A stretch of 64,000 nt of DNA from Erysipelothrix amsterdamensis (lineage in GTDB: Bacteria; Bacillota_I; Bacilli_A; Erysipelotrichales; Erysipelotrichaceae): contig NZ_OW659496.1 of NCBI RefSeq assembly GCF_940143175.1, positions 930,001 through 994,000 of the forward strand, given 5' to 3'. The position numbers and the translations under genes are program-made. Positions 35,164 to 44,479 of the stretch are shown here, piece by piece; the stretch's first letter is position 1; every line of letters starts with the position of its first letter. Below the pieces are notes generated by a model, which saw nothing but the letters and a program-made list of their open reading frames with translations, had not been told where the DNA came from and did not search any database.

Positions 35164-37297
35164 AAATTCAATACGTGCACTAAGTGGTGCGATTGCAATC
35201 AGTATGGTTGCCGTTGTACCTGTAAGTGCAAATGAACCGATAAAAAAAGACGAAACAGTTTTTGTAAACTTGGATAGTGATGGTCGCGTGATTCATAAAG
35301 TATCAAGTGTACACTTACATTCAGATAAAGAATTAAAGACTGTTTCAGATAAATCAAATTTAAAAAATATCGTCAATGTTAAAACGGACGATCAACCTGG
35401 TATTGCGGGTAATACAGTAATATGGAATACAGATCAAAAAGATGTTTATTATCAAGGAGATATCGAACAATCATTACCGATTGAAACATCGATTCATTAT
35501 ACCTTAGATGGTAAAACAGTTCGTCCAGAAGATATTGTTGGACAAAGCGGTCGATTAAAGATTTCAATCGACATTAAAAATAACGATCCACGCACTATTA
35601 AATTAAAAAATGGTGGAACAAAAAATGGTTATGCACCTTACATGGTTGCAACTGTCATGAACTTATCCTCAGACATTTTTAAAGATGTTACTGTGAATAC
35701 AGGTAAGTTAATTCAAGATGGGAACAATCAAATTGCTACCTTTGCTGTTCTTCCAGGAATGAAAGAAAATCTCGGTATTACCAAAGATTTCTTTGGTCTT
35801 GATGACCATATCGAAGTCCAAGCAGATGTTGTGGATTTTGAAATGAGTCCGATTGTCTTTACCGCGACTTCAAACATTCCAAATTTAGAAGCATTAGAAG
35901 AATTTGATCGTGTTGAAGATGTTGCAAGAAGTATCGAGACTTTAAAAGATGCTGCCAACCAACTTGCAAACGGAACACAACAATTATCCGATGGTTCAAA
36001 TCAATTAAATAGTGGCATTACTGACTATGTTAGTGCAGTTGGTAAAGTAAGCGATGGATCGCATGAGCTTGCTTCAGGTTCGGGTGTGTTTTTTGACGGT
36101 ATTTATCGAAGCTCGGTAGGTGCACAATCCCTTGCTGACAATACATCTCTTTTTACCGAGAAAACAGCACAATTAGGTAATGGTTATATGGCTTTAAGCG
36201 AAGGTGTTACGCAATATGCTTCCAAAGCAACTCAATTGAGCGAAGGCTTTATTAAAGCTTCTGAAGCATTGCAACCCGTTAGAGGCTCTGTAACCAAACT
36301 TAAGACTGGAATGAGTCAAATTGATTCGGGTACACAACAATTGACGACGGGAAGTCATCAAGTTGTATCAGGTGTAAACGGAGTCCAGGGTGCAAATACA
36401 ATGGGATTAGGTCAAATTAAACAAACAGCACAAACCATTGCATCGCTCAAAGAACAAATTACGGTACTTGAAAAAGCCATTGCATTGATTCCTGAAGACA
36501 AAGATCGTACAGAAATCCAACAAGAATATGAAACACTTGTTAAAACGGTTAATGCACTCGAACAATCCAATGAAGCAGTAAATACAATCTATGGACACGT
36601 TGATACACAACTACCTACGCTTGTTGAAGGTAGTGAAGCTGTGAAACAAGGACTTGAAACTGTGAATACAAATCAAAAATCAGTCTTAGCAGGACTTGGT
36701 CAACTAGATCATGGATTGGAACAATTTGAAACTGTGTCTGCACAATTGAATGAGAATGCACAAAAACTAAATGCTGGAGCCTTGGTACTTGATACTAAAT
36801 CTAAAGAGGCATCACGTGGAAGTCAACTTCTACTTGATGGTTCGTCCAAACTTTCCGCAGGTGCTACTGAACTATCATCAGGCATTCAAAAACTAAATGA
36901 CGGATCAATTGTTGTTAAAGAGGGACTTGATGCTCTTGCACAAGGCTCAAATCAAGTTTATCATGCTGGTTCACAACTCGAAGCAGGAGCAACCAAACTT
37001 GCTGAAGGTTCAACAGAACTTAATAACAAAGTTAATGAAGGAATGGCTGAAGCGAAATCACACGATGAGATCAGTATGGATGATTTAACTCGAATTCTTG
37101 ATGTAAAAGATGGTCTCTTAGAGATCGCTGAAACAAATACAACATTAAGTGGTCTGGGTTCTGACATGGAAGGCAGTTCCAAAATGATTATGAGAACTGA
37201 GGCAATAAAGAAAGAAAAAGAAACAAAAGTGATTGAAGAAACAGTTCAAGAACACAAAGGATTCTTTGCTTGGATTAAAGAAAAAATTTCAAAATAA
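35153..37297 (+). CDS. Exported repeat protein linked to the MMPL transporter (YhgE-like repeats)
   Basis: This 714-residue exported protein has a signal peptide of about 27 residues ending near VSANEP. The first 230 residues are beta-rich. From about 255 to 640 it carries many short repeats with the pattern L-x-x-G (LADGTQQLSDGSNQLNSG type, ATKLAEGSTELNNK), typical of YhgE/Pip-like long helical hairpins. No C-terminal membrane helix or sorting signal is seen, only a short Trp-containing tail (FFAWIKEKISK) that could sit at the membrane. It overlaps the MMPL gene by 11 bases. It may act as the extracellular arm of the transporter. Confidence 0.8.
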   Translation: MKTKNSIRALSGAIAISMVAVVPVSANEPIKKDETVFVNLDSDGRVIHKVSSVHLHSDKELKTVSDKSNLKNIVNVKTDDQPGIAGNTVIWNTDQKDVYYQGDIEQSLPIETSIHYTLDGKTVRPEDIVGQSGRLKISIDIKNNDPRTIKLKNGGTKNGYAPYMVATVMNLSSDIFKDVTVNTGKLIQDGNNQIATFAVLPGMKENLGITKDFFGLDDHIEVQADVVDFEMSPIVFTATSNIPNLEALEEFDRVEDVARSIETLKDAANQLANGTQQLSDGSNQLNSGITDYVSAVGKVSDGSHELASGSGVFFDGIYRSSVGAQSLADNTSLFTEKTAQLGNGYMALSEGVTQYASKATQLSEGFIKASEALQPVRGSVTKLKTGMSQIDSGTQQLTTGSHQVVSGVNGVQGANTMGLGQIKQTAQTIASLKEQITVLEKAIALIPEDKDRTEIQQEYETLVKTVNALEQSNEAVNTIYGHVDTQLPTLVEGSEAVKQGLETVNTNQKSVLAGLGQLDHGLEQFETVSAQLNENAQKLNAGALVLDTKSKEASRGSQLLLDGSSKLSAGATELSSGIQKLNDGSIVVKEGLDALAQGSNQVYHAGSQLEAGATKLAEGSTELNNKVNEGMAEAKSHDEISMDDLTRILDVKDGLLEIAETNTTLSGLGSDMEGSSKMIMRTEAIKKEKETKVIEETVQEHKGFFAWIKEKISK

Positions 37298-37319
37298 AAA
37301 ACGACTTCGGTCGTTTTTT
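37296..37319. terminator. Bidirectional terminator with UUCG loop
   Basis: A roughly 10-bp stem containing AACGAC/GTCGTT closes on TTCG, with A- and T-runs on both sides. It is shared by the exported-protein gene and the convergent brnQ gene. Confidence 0.9.
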
Positions 37320-37320
37320 T

Positions 37321-38613
37321 TTAAGCTTCAATCAGTGTAAGGTTTGCATAGATTGTTGTAATAATGGCAATGACGATTCCAGGTATGACCCAAGAAAGTT
37401 GAAGGTTATGTAATGGAAGCGTCGAGATGAGTTTAAAGCATGTACTGTAAGCATGATTAATACTTGATAGGATACTAATACATCCCACAACAATCGTCGT
37501 TATTTTAAATGTTATATCGGGTATGTCGCCTATAAGGGTTAAGAGAATTAAAGTAATTGCGATTGGATAGATTGCACTCAGTATCGGTGAACTGATCGCT
37601 AAAATCTGATTCAAACCGAAATTACCAATGATTAAACTAATTATTGAGAGTAAGATAACAAATTTTTCATAACTTAGGATATGTAGAAGTTCTGAAAAAT
37701 ATTTACTGCATGAAGTAATTAATCCGACACAAGTTGTAAGGCATGCTAAGGTAAAGATCAATCCAAGTACAATTGGACCATAAGACCCATAGGCCGCATA
37801 TGAAACAGCAATTAAGACCTCTGCACCATTGGTAGCATTTGGTAAATTTGGTGCAATATGAGAGCCTAGAAGTGCCAAAAGAATATAAACAAGAAATAAT
37901 AAGATCCCTGCAATCGCACCAACTTGATATGTTGTATTACGAATCAGCTTTTTATCGGTAATTCCGATGTCTTGTATAATCATAGAAAGTACAAGTCCAA
38001 CTGTAAGGGATCCGATCGCATCCATCGTCATATAACCATTAATAAATGCGGCCGTTGCCGGATGGAGACGATATGGATCTTTGGGAGGTAAAATTACATG
38101 TGCCTGTTTAGAAAAAATCAGGACTGAAGTAATAATCAAAAGACTGAGAAGAATCGGTGTTAATACTTTACCCATACGATCCACTAACTTATTGGGTTTC
38201 ATGGATAACCATGCGGCAATACCAAAGAACACAAACGTATAAATAAGCATTGCGACACCCAAGTTCGATGCAGATAACATCGGTTTAATTGCAATTTCAA
38301 AGGGCATTGTACCTGCTCGTGGAATCGCTAATCCAGGTCCTATAGAAATATAAATAATAACGGTGAACGCTGTGGCAAAGTGCGGGTGAACTTTTGACCC
38401 AATTGGATTGAAGCCTTCAGCCTTTGCGACGGCACTAATGCCTAAAAACGTTAGAAAGACGGCAGACATTGAAAAGAAAAAAATTGATATTGGAAGGTTA
38501 TATCCCGAAAGATAACCAATCATGGAAGGAAAAATAAGATTTCCAGCACCAAAAAACATAGAGAAAACTGTAATACCAAGAGAAAGTACCTCAAGGCGTG
38601 ATAATTTGTTCAT
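37321..38613 (-). CDS. brnQ: Branched-chain amino acid transporter BrnQ
   Basis: This 430-residue permease of the LIVCS family takes up Leu, Ile and Val with sodium or protons. About twelve membrane helices are visible, and the N-terminus SLGITVFSMFFGAGNLIFPS is a strong family signature (FxMFFGAGNLIFPP). The start at 38613 (MNKLSRLEV) is chosen because GGGGTCC lies just upstream on this strand; a TTG at 38625 would add four residues and overlap the ribosome site. It stands alone and ends in a bidirectional terminator. No leader peptide or T-box was found upstream. Confidence 0.9.
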   Translation of the reverse strand: MNKLSRLEVLSLGITVFSMFFGAGNLIFPSMIGYLSGYNLPISIFFFSMSAVFLTFLGISAVAKAEGFNPIGSKVHPHFATAFTVIIYISIGPGLAIPRAGTMPFEIAIKPMLSASNLGVAMLIYTFVFFGIAAWLSMKPNKLVDRMGKVLTPILLSLLIITSVLIFSKQAHVILPPKDPYRLHPATAAFINGYMTMDAIGSLTVGLVLSMIIQDIGITDKKLIRNTTYQVGAIAGILLFLVYILLALLGSHIAPNLPNATNGAEVLIAVSYAAYGSYGPIVLGLIFTLACLTTCVGLITSCSKYFSELLHILSYEKFVILLSIISLIIGNFGLNQILAISSPILSAIYPIAITLILLTLIGDIPDITFKITTIVVGCISILSSINHAYSTCFKLISTLPLHNLQLSWVIPGIVIAIITTIYANLTLIEA

Positions 38614-38676
38614 AAAGGACCCCAATTTCTAGAATTTAAGTTTAAAGTATAAAGGTGGATAATAAGTGAAATTGTA

Positions 38677-39189
38677 CTAATTCCCGAGGATATGGTCAAA
38701 GTTTTTTTCAAATAGCGTAATTTGGTAGTCAATTGTGTTGTACGTGATTACCGGACTCGAATTATTTGTTTTGTTTTTAATGATACTACTTAATTGGATT
38801 AAACGGTTATGATGATCGAGAATCAGTGAAGCCATTCGATCATGAGTATTGAGATCATCGTTACGATAATTTTGGCTGCAAATCATATCACCTTGGCTTC
38901 GAGACTTAAAACGAATTGATTCATTCAGAGATGCAATTTTCACGTCTTTATGGTCCGTTAGTCGAAATGATCTTAAAAATGTGCGATGATAATTATCTTT
39001 ATAAAACGTTCCATCCTGATTTAAAATAACATACGTTCCTGTATGGGTCAAAATCAACTGGGATTCCAATTCATTACCACATTTATAGAAGCGAGTGTGT
39101 TTCATAAATGGATTCAGTGATGAATACATAAACAAACCAATACACATTGATATTAATAGGAAATAGGTTAAGATATTCTTTTTATTCAT
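38677..39189 (-). CDS. Membrane-anchored protein of unknown function
   Basis: This 170-residue protein has a single N-terminal hydrophobic helix (about residues 6-24) and an exported hydrophilic domain (TGTYVILNQDGTFYKDNYHR and following) with no recognised motif and no lipobox or sorting signal. The start is ambiguous: ATG 39189 has the GGGGG ribosome site 10 bases away, while ATG 39195, two codons earlier, has it only 4 bases away. It lies 63 bases beyond the start of brnQ on the same strand. I do not recognise the family. Confidence 0.55.
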   Translation of the reverse strand: MNKKNILTYFLLISMCIGLFMYSSLNPFMKHTRFYKCGNELESQLILTHTGTYVILNQDGTFYKDNYHRTFLRSFRLTDHKDVKIASLNESIRFKSRSQGDMICSQNYRNDDLNTHDRMASLILDHHNRLIQLSSIIKNKTNNSSPVITYNTIDYQITLFEKNFDHILGN

Positions 39190-39407
39190 ATGCATAGATC
39201 CCCCAATAAAAGCGCTATAATTAGGATTATACACTGTTTTAGCGATTATAGGTCATCTTTCTTATCATTTAAACGATTTATTTTAAAATACAATAAGTCA
39301 TATTCGTATTTGATACTTTAAGAGTGTTTTTGCATAAGCGTTTTTATCTTAAATCGATTTAAGTTTTATTTAAGTTTATATTAAGAATTAGGTTTTAATA
39401 TATAGGG

Positions 39408-39490
39408 GTCGGACAGTGGAGGGGGACATGTATTCCCAGTACATGGTCACTGTGAAAATATATTCATTCTTCTCCTTGAATATAGCCGAC
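39408..39490 (+). ncRNA. Structured noncoding RNA candidate with three-way junction and kissing loop
   Basis: This stretch carries no ORF but folds well. P1 is GTCGG (39408-39412) with CCGAC (39486-39490). P2 is ACAGTG (39413-39418) with CACTGT (39448-39453), capped by a CATGTA/TACATG hairpin (39427-39445). P3 is TATATTCA (39459-39466) with TGAATATA (39477-39484). The P3 loop TTCTTCTCC (39467-39475) can pair with GGAGGGGGA (39418-39426), allowing three G-T pairs. Those wobbles would be lost on the minus strand, so the plus strand is favoured. A -10-like TAATAT at 39396-39401 would start transcription at 39408, exactly at P1; the -35 is weak. A terminator follows at 39498. No known riboswitch or SRP RNA signature was recognised. 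Confidence 0.5.
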
Positions 39491-39497
39491 ATAAAAA

Positions 39498-39539
39498 AAC
39501 GATGTAGTCTTCCGTCATTTAACTACATCGTTTTTTTTT
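39498..39539. terminator. Bidirectional terminator of cinA and the noncoding element
   Basis: The 11-bp stem AACGATGTAGT/ACTACATCGTT has a 13-base loop and is flanked by A- and T-runs. It directly follows the cinA stop on the minus strand and the structured element on the plus strand. Confidence 0.9.
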
Positions 39540-40779
39540 ATTTGATTTCATCGAAAATCATTTTCAAAGCATGATTTGTTGCCATTTTTTGGATTTGTAT
39601 TCGTTCATCAGCATGGTTTCGACCTAAGTTGAGGGTTTTCACTTCAACACCTTTTGACGTCGCAATTGCAATATATACAAGTCCTACCGGTTTATCATCA
39701 AAACCACCTGTAGGTCCTGCGATTCCTGTTATACCAATACCAATATCTGAACCTGCAAGTGTACGAATATTGGAAGCCATTAGTTTCGCGACTTCCGGAG
39801 AAACAGCTCCAACGGTATCAAAATATTCATGAGGTATGTTTAGGATTGCGTTTTTCTGATCGTTTGAATACGTAGTAACACCCAGATTAAATACTTTTGA
39901 ACTCCCGGAAACGCGTGTTATTCGGGAACTTAAAAGTCCTCCTGTACAACTTTCAGCCGTTGAAACGCTCATGTTTTTTCGTGTAAGTAAGGGAACAATC
40001 ACATCTTCAAGATAGGGCACATCAACACTGTAATAATAATCTTGAAAAAGTTCTTTGATTTCTTCGATTACGGGTTTTATAAGTGTGTCCGCTTCAAAAT
40101 AAGATTGAGCACTTGCAGTAATACGCAACATGACGCTGCCATCTGAAACATATGGTGCAATTGTAGGGTTTTGATAATCGATCATTTTATCTTTGAGAAT
40201 TGATTCGACTGTTGATTCACCAATTCCAAATAAATAGATCTTATGCGATACAAGCGTCACGTTTGTTTTTTGTTTTAAGTAATCATTAACAGATGTTTCA
40301 AACATCATTTTCATTTCACGTGGGGGTCCCGGAAGTAATATAACAGTTTTGGTGTTGGTTTCAATACCAATGCCTGGAGCGGTACCACACATGTTTTCAA
40401 ATACAAAAGCACCTTGAGGAATCATCGCTTGCTTAATATTGTTTTCGGTCATAGATTTACCACTTGTTTTAAAATACGATTCAAGCTTATCCATGGTAGG
40501 TTGGTGAAGTATAAGAGGAAGACCAAGCATTTCAGCGATAATTTCTTTTGTAAGATCGTCATAAGTTGGTCCAAGTCCACCTGTAAGAAGAATGACATCA
40601 CTACGACTTAAAGCTTCCGAAAAACTATGCTTAAGACGCTTCGGATTATCACCCACAACACTTTGATGATAACAAAATATGCCATCATTCGCTAATTGTT
40701 GGGCAATATACGTTGCATTTGTATTCACAACATCCCCCAACAACAATTCGGTTCCAACACAAATAATTTCTGATTTCAT
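39538..40779 (-). CDS. cinA: CinA, nicotinamide-nucleotide amidase / competence-damage protein
   Basis: This 413-residue full-length CinA has an N-terminal MoCF-biosynthesis-like domain (about residues 1-170; GTELLLGDVVNTNATYIAQ and ILTGGLGPTYDDLTKE) and a C-terminal deamidase domain (about 255-410) with the serine motif TAESCTGGLLSSRIT and GITGIAGPTGG. The C-terminal domain hydrolyses NMN in pyridine-nucleotide recycling. In streptococci cinA is cotranscribed with recA in the competence regulon; recA is not adjacent here. The start follows CGGAG on its strand. The gene is monocistronic. Confidence 0.95.
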   Translation of the reverse strand: MKSEIICVGTELLLGDVVNTNATYIAQQLANDGIFCYHQSVVGDNPKRLKHSFSEALSRSDVILLTGGLGPTYDDLTKEIIAEMLGLPLILHQPTMDKLESYFKTSGKSMTENNIKQAMIPQGAFVFENMCGTAPGIGIETNTKTVILLPGPPREMKMMFETSVNDYLKQKTNVTLVSHKIYLFGIGESTVESILKDKMIDYQNPTIAPYVSDGSVMLRITASAQSYFEADTLIKPVIEEIKELFQDYYYSVDVPYLEDVIVPLLTRKNMSVSTAESCTGGLLSSRITRVSGSSKVFNLGVTTYSNDQKNAILNIPHEYFDTVGAVSPEVAKLMASNIRTLAGSDIGIGITGIAGPTGGFDDKPVGLVYIAIATSKGVEVKTLNLGRNHADERIQIQKMATNHALKMIFDEIK

Positions 40780-40965
40780 AATTCAACTCCGTTCTGTCAC
40801 TATAATACCATTGTTACTGTCTTTTAACGAGAAAAATTCTTGATGACATTTTGTGATAGTTTCATGACAACCGCCGTTATATTTGAATAATCATTTTATA
40901 ATAACTATAAGATCGTAATTGTTTTTAAAACACAATCAAACAGCGATGAAAGAAGAGGAGTAGTT

Positions 40966-41511
40966 ATGCGTCATAAATGGGAAAATTCACTAGATTTATT
41001 AAAAGATGGAAATCTTCGCTTTACAAATCAAACGGTTCGAAATTCACATCATGCTCAACATGAGATGGAAGACTTAGGAACGGGACAAAATCCTTATGCG
41101 ATTATTCTTAGTTGTTCGGATTCTCGTGTGTCACCGGATATTATATTTGATTGTAAGTTAGGGGATTTGTTTTTGATTCAAAATGCTGGTAATATTTCAG
41201 ATTCTTCGGTGTTAGGAAGTATTGAATATGCGGTTGAGAATCTTAAAACGCCTTTAGTTGTCGTCTTAGGTCATAGTCAATGCGGTGCTATCAGTGCCGC
41301 GTTCAATAACCTATCACTTGATGGGAATCTAAAAACCATTGTGGATCAAATCAAAGGACACATTTTAAGTGAAGGCATTGATCATTCATCGGAAAACCAC
41401 GCTCAAAAAACGGCTTCAGAAATCGCAGACAATTCGTCTATCAAACGTCATGATGTTAAAGTTGTGAGTGCGTTTTATGACATAACAACAGGACTTGTAT
41501 CGTGGTTATAA
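40966..41511 (+). CDS. Beta-class carbonic anhydrase
   Basis: This 181-residue enzyme interconverts carbon dioxide and bicarbonate. The zinc ligands Cys50, His103 and Cys106 and the Asp52-Arg54 dyad are all visible in LSCSDSRVSP and LGHSQCGAIS. The family's NAGN motif follows in FLIQNAGNISD. The ATG at 40966 follows GAGGAG. The gene stands alone with a terminator downstream. In Firmicutes this enzyme supplies bicarbonate for fatty acid and nucleotide synthesis. Residues are complete and the length is normal for a short beta-class enzyme. Confidence 0.9.
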   Translation: MRHKWENSLDLLKDGNLRFTNQTVRNSHHAQHEMEDLGTGQNPYAIILSCSDSRVSPDIIFDCKLGDLFLIQNAGNISDSSVLGSIEYAVENLKTPLVVVLGHSQCGAISAAFNNLSLDGNLKTIVDQIKGHILSEGIDHSSENHAQKTASEIADNSSIKRHDVKVVSAFYDITTGLVSWL

Positions 41512-41585
41512 TTGCATCAATATCATAAGACTACTATATTCACAAAAATTTGCTATACTATTAAGAAGATAAGTAATGTAAAAGC

Positions 41586-41610
41586 CAAGACAAATCTGTC
41601 TTGTTTTTAT
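41586..41610 (+). terminator. Rho-independent terminator after the carbonic anhydrase gene
   Basis: The 7-bp stem CAAGACA/TGTCTTG closes on AATC and is followed by TTTTTATT. Confidence 0.8.
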
Positions 41611-41669
41611 TGTTTATTTATAAATATACTCTATAATAGGAGTTTGAACGAATTTAAAGGAGAATATCA

Positions 41670-43253
41670 GTGATTAGTACAAATAATTTATCGTTAATGT
41701 TTGATGGCAAGGCATTATTCGAAGAGGTATCTATAACATTTACAGAAGGTAATTGTTATGGTGTCATCGGTGCAAACGGTGCAGGAAAATCAACCTTCCT
41801 GAAACTCTTATCCGGTGAGCTTGAACCAACAAGTGGTCATATATCAATTCCAAATGGAAAACGACTCTCGTTTTTAAAACAAGATCATTTTGCCTTCGAT
41901 GATTTTACAGTTTTAGAAACAGTTATCATGGGGAACGAAAAACTCTATGAGATTATGAAAGAAAAAGAAGTGATCTACGCAAAAGAAGATTTCTCAGAAG
42001 CGGATGGAATTCGTGCTGGTGAACTGGAAGAACAATTTGCGGATATGGATGGTTGGAATGCTGAAGCAGAAGTGTTCACATTATTAAATGGTCTAGGCGT
42101 TGATCGTCAGTATCACGAATCGAAAATGGAACAACTTACAGGTTCTGATAAAGTTAAAGTATTATTAGCCCAAGCAATTTTTGGTAATCCTGATATTCTT
42201 CTACTTGATGAGCCAACAAACCACCTTGACCTTGAAGCCATTCAATGGCTTGAAGAATTCTTAATTAATTTTGAAAGTACCGTAATTTTAGTATCCCATG
42301 ACCGTCACTTTTTAAATAAAACATGTACTCATATTGCGGATATTGATTTCGGTAAAATTCAGTTATTTGTAGGAAACTATGACTTCTGGTATGAATCCAG
42401 TCAATTAATCCTTCGTCAAATGAAAGATGCAAATAAGAAAAAAGAAGAAAAAATTAAAGAACTTCAAGATTTTATTGATCGCTTTAGTGCAAATGCTTCA
42501 AAATCAAAACAAGCAACCTCACGTAAACAAGCTCTATCAAAAATCAAACTTGATGAGATGGTACCTTCAAAACGTCGTTACCCATTTATTGAGTTTAAAC
42601 CAAAACGTAATCTCGGAAGTTCAGTATTAGAAGTTGGCGATTTGAGTGCTACTTTAGATGGCAAAGAACTTTTCACAAATTTAAGTTTCACAATTGGAAA
42701 TAACGAAAAGGTAGCGTTCGTAGGAGACCAAGAAATCACTAAATCACGCTTTTTTGATATCATTACAGAACGAGTTCAACCAGATGCTGGTTTTGTGCAT
42801 TGGGGATCAAGTGTTGATTATGGATACTTCAATAAAAACTTTGATGAAGATTTTGAAACTGATGAACGAATTGTTGATTGGCTCATGGAATTTTCTGATG
42901 AAAAAGATGAAACGTATGTACGTGGATTTTTAGGACGCATGATTTTTGCTGGAGATGATGCATTGAAGAAACTTAATGTTCTATCCGGTGGTGAAAAAGT
43001 GCGTTGTATGATGTCCAAGATGATGATTATGGGTAAAAACGTTCTAATTCTTGATGAACCAACAAACCATCTTGATATGGAGTCCATTACTGCATTGAAT
43101 AATGCACTGATTAAATTCCCAGGTACAATTCTTTTAGCGTCACATGATCACCAAATTATTGAAACAACCGCAACACGTATTATGGAATTTAAAGAAGATG
43201 GTACGCTTGTAGACTATCTCGGAACATACCAAGAATATTTAGACCGTAAATAA
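41670..43253 (+). CDS. ABC-F family ATPase (YbiT/YkpA type)
   Basis: This 527-residue soluble twin-ATPase protein belongs to the YbiT/YkpA branch of ABC-F translation factors. Domain one has a normal Walker A (GANGAGKST) but signature LTGSDKVKV; domain two has LSGGEKVRC but a degenerate Walker A (VGDQEITKSRF). As I recall, changes of this kind occur throughout the YkpA/YbiT branch, so they are not a sign of decay here. The linker (about residues 240-315, KKKEEKIKELQDFIDRFSAN) contacts the P-site tRNA in this family. The start is GTG 41670, with AAAGGAG upstream. It likely helps stalled ribosomes and differs clearly from the ABC-F at 13034. Confidence 0.9.
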   Translation: MISTNNLSLMFDGKALFEEVSITFTEGNCYGVIGANGAGKSTFLKLLSGELEPTSGHISIPNGKRLSFLKQDHFAFDDFTVLETVIMGNEKLYEIMKEKEVIYAKEDFSEADGIRAGELEEQFADMDGWNAEAEVFTLLNGLGVDRQYHESKMEQLTGSDKVKVLLAQAIFGNPDILLLDEPTNHLDLEAIQWLEEFLINFESTVILVSHDRHFLNKTCTHIADIDFGKIQLFVGNYDFWYESSQLILRQMKDANKKKEEKIKELQDFIDRFSANASKSKQATSRKQALSKIKLDEMVPSKRRYPFIEFKPKRNLGSSVLEVGDLSATLDGKELFTNLSFTIGNNEKVAFVGDQEITKSRFFDIITERVQPDAGFVHWGSSVDYGYFNKNFDEDFETDERIVDWLMEFSDEKDETYVRGFLGRMIFAGDDALKKLNVLSGGEKVRCMMSKMMIMGKNVLILDEPTNHLDMESITALNNALIKFPGTILLASHDHQIIETTATRIMEFKEDGTLVDYLGTYQEYLDRK

Positions 43254-43273
43254 CAAGGAAAGGGGAATTGACG

Positions 43274-44434
43274 ATGCAAACCTATTTTTATCCAATACGA
43301 ACAGCTCTAATCAGTTTTCCTTTCATTGCATTTGCGATGTTAATTCCATATTTAATTTATGATTATCATAAACATGGCTCGGTCTCAAAATGGCGGGCTG
43401 TGGTAATCTACAGTTTTATTTTCTATTTACTGTGTGCTTTTTATCTGGTAATTTTACCATTACCCGATCGACAAACAGTGCATACACATTGGAAAGATAT
43501 GATTCAACCCATTCCATTCTCATTTATATCAGACTTTATTCGAGAGTCCTCGATGCGTTTATCAAATCCAAGCTCTATTCTGATGGGATTAAAAGAGGGG
43601 GTATTCACTCAACCGGTTTTTAATATCCTGATGACTGTCCCTTTTGGAATTTATTTACGTTATTACTTTAACTGTGATTTAAAGAAAACAGTGATTTTAA
43701 GTTTTATACTATCATTGTTCTTTGAGTTAACACAGCTTACAGGGCTTTATGGACTGTATCCAGGACCTTATCGTTTATTCGATGTGGATGATTTAATCTT
43801 AAATACTTTGGGTGGGCTTTTCGGATATGGCATCGCACCCTTAATGACTTACTTTTTTCCATCTCGAGAAGCGTTGGACTTAGAATCTGCTGAAAAATCG
43901 GTTCGAGTTACTTATATACGGCGTCTTGTCGCTTATATGATTGATACAGCGATAATGTCAGTGGTTCTTTCAGTATTTATGCTTGGAATGCGTGCAATTA
44001 ATCCCGAAGTAGCCCAGAATCATGTATTTGTGTCGATGGTTAACTTCATTGGATTCATCTTCTTTTTTGCGATATGGCCAATTGTACATCAAGGATCAAC
44101 CGTAGGTATGTCAGTGGTGCAAGTACGTATCGTGGCAAAGCAGAGTGCATCAAGAATCAAATCTATAATTTTAAGAACTGTTCTTGTTTATATATTTATC
44201 ATTCGTTTTGGAGATATTACAGGGGCACTGTTTGAAATGGTTTCATCAACCAATTTATATGTTGGTACCATTACGTCGGTCCTCTATTTATTGGTGATTT
44301 TAGGTTATTGGATATTTATTGTGAGTCATATTATTTCAACATTGTTTCGCAAGGATTATCGCCTTTTTTATGAACGGATTTCGAAAACATCTATTGTTAG
44401 TACTTATCATGAAAAAGAGTCGATGCATTCATAG
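43274..44434 (+). CDS. VanZ-RDD family membrane protein
   Basis: This 386-residue membrane protein combines an N-terminal VanZ-like domain (about residues 1-195; LVILPLPDR, NILMTVPFGIYLR, ALSFILSLFFELTQ-like SFILSLFFELTQL) and a C-terminal RDD domain (about 208-370; RRLVAYMIDTAIMS and GSTVGMSVVQVRIV). This VanZ-RDD arrangement is common in Firmicutes. ATG 43274 is preferred to TTG 43268 because AAGGGGAA then has normal spacing. Function is unknown; RDD proteins include transporters and channels, VanZ proteins affect glycopeptide sensitivity. The following terminator is the target of the IS30 insertion. Confidence 0.85.
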   Translation: MQTYFYPIRTALISFPFIAFAMLIPYLIYDYHKHGSVSKWRAVVIYSFIFYLLCAFYLVILPLPDRQTVHTHWKDMIQPIPFSFISDFIRESSMRLSNPSSILMGLKEGVFTQPVFNILMTVPFGIYLRYYFNCDLKKTVILSFILSLFFELTQLTGLYGLYPGPYRLFDVDDLILNTLGGLFGYGIAPLMTYFFPSREALDLESAEKSVRVTYIRRLVAYMIDTAIMSVVLSVFMLGMRAINPEVAQNHVFVSMVNFIGFIFFFAIWPIVHQGSTVGMSVVQVRIVAKQSASRIKSIILRTVLVYIFIIRFGDITGALFEMVSSTNLYVGTITSVLYLLVILGYWIFIVSHIISTLFRKDYRLFYERISKTSIVSTYHEKESMHS

Positions 44435-44450
44435 TTTAAAATACATAAAA

Positions 44451-44479
44451 AAACGTTCGCTGTTATCAGTGAACGTTTT
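44451..44479. repeat. Left target duplication, a terminator hairpin
   Basis: This 29-base direct repeat is identical to 45513-45541. It is itself a terminator hairpin: ACGTTCGCTG and CAGTGAACGT pair with one G-T wobble around TTAT, followed by Ts. It is the left target-site duplication of the IS30 element and still serves as terminator of the VanZ-RDD gene. Confidence 0.85.

Noticed and set aside
39408-39490. The structured element as SRP RNA, T-box or purine riboswitch
   Set aside because: The conserved SRP tetraloop region, the T-box TGG motif and specifier arrangement, and the purine core sequences are not present.
41670-43253. ABC-F gene at 41670 as a decaying copy because of altered Walker A and signature
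   Set aside because: These changes occur throughout the YkpA/YbiT branch as far as I recall; the frame is intact and the gene has a strong ribosome site.
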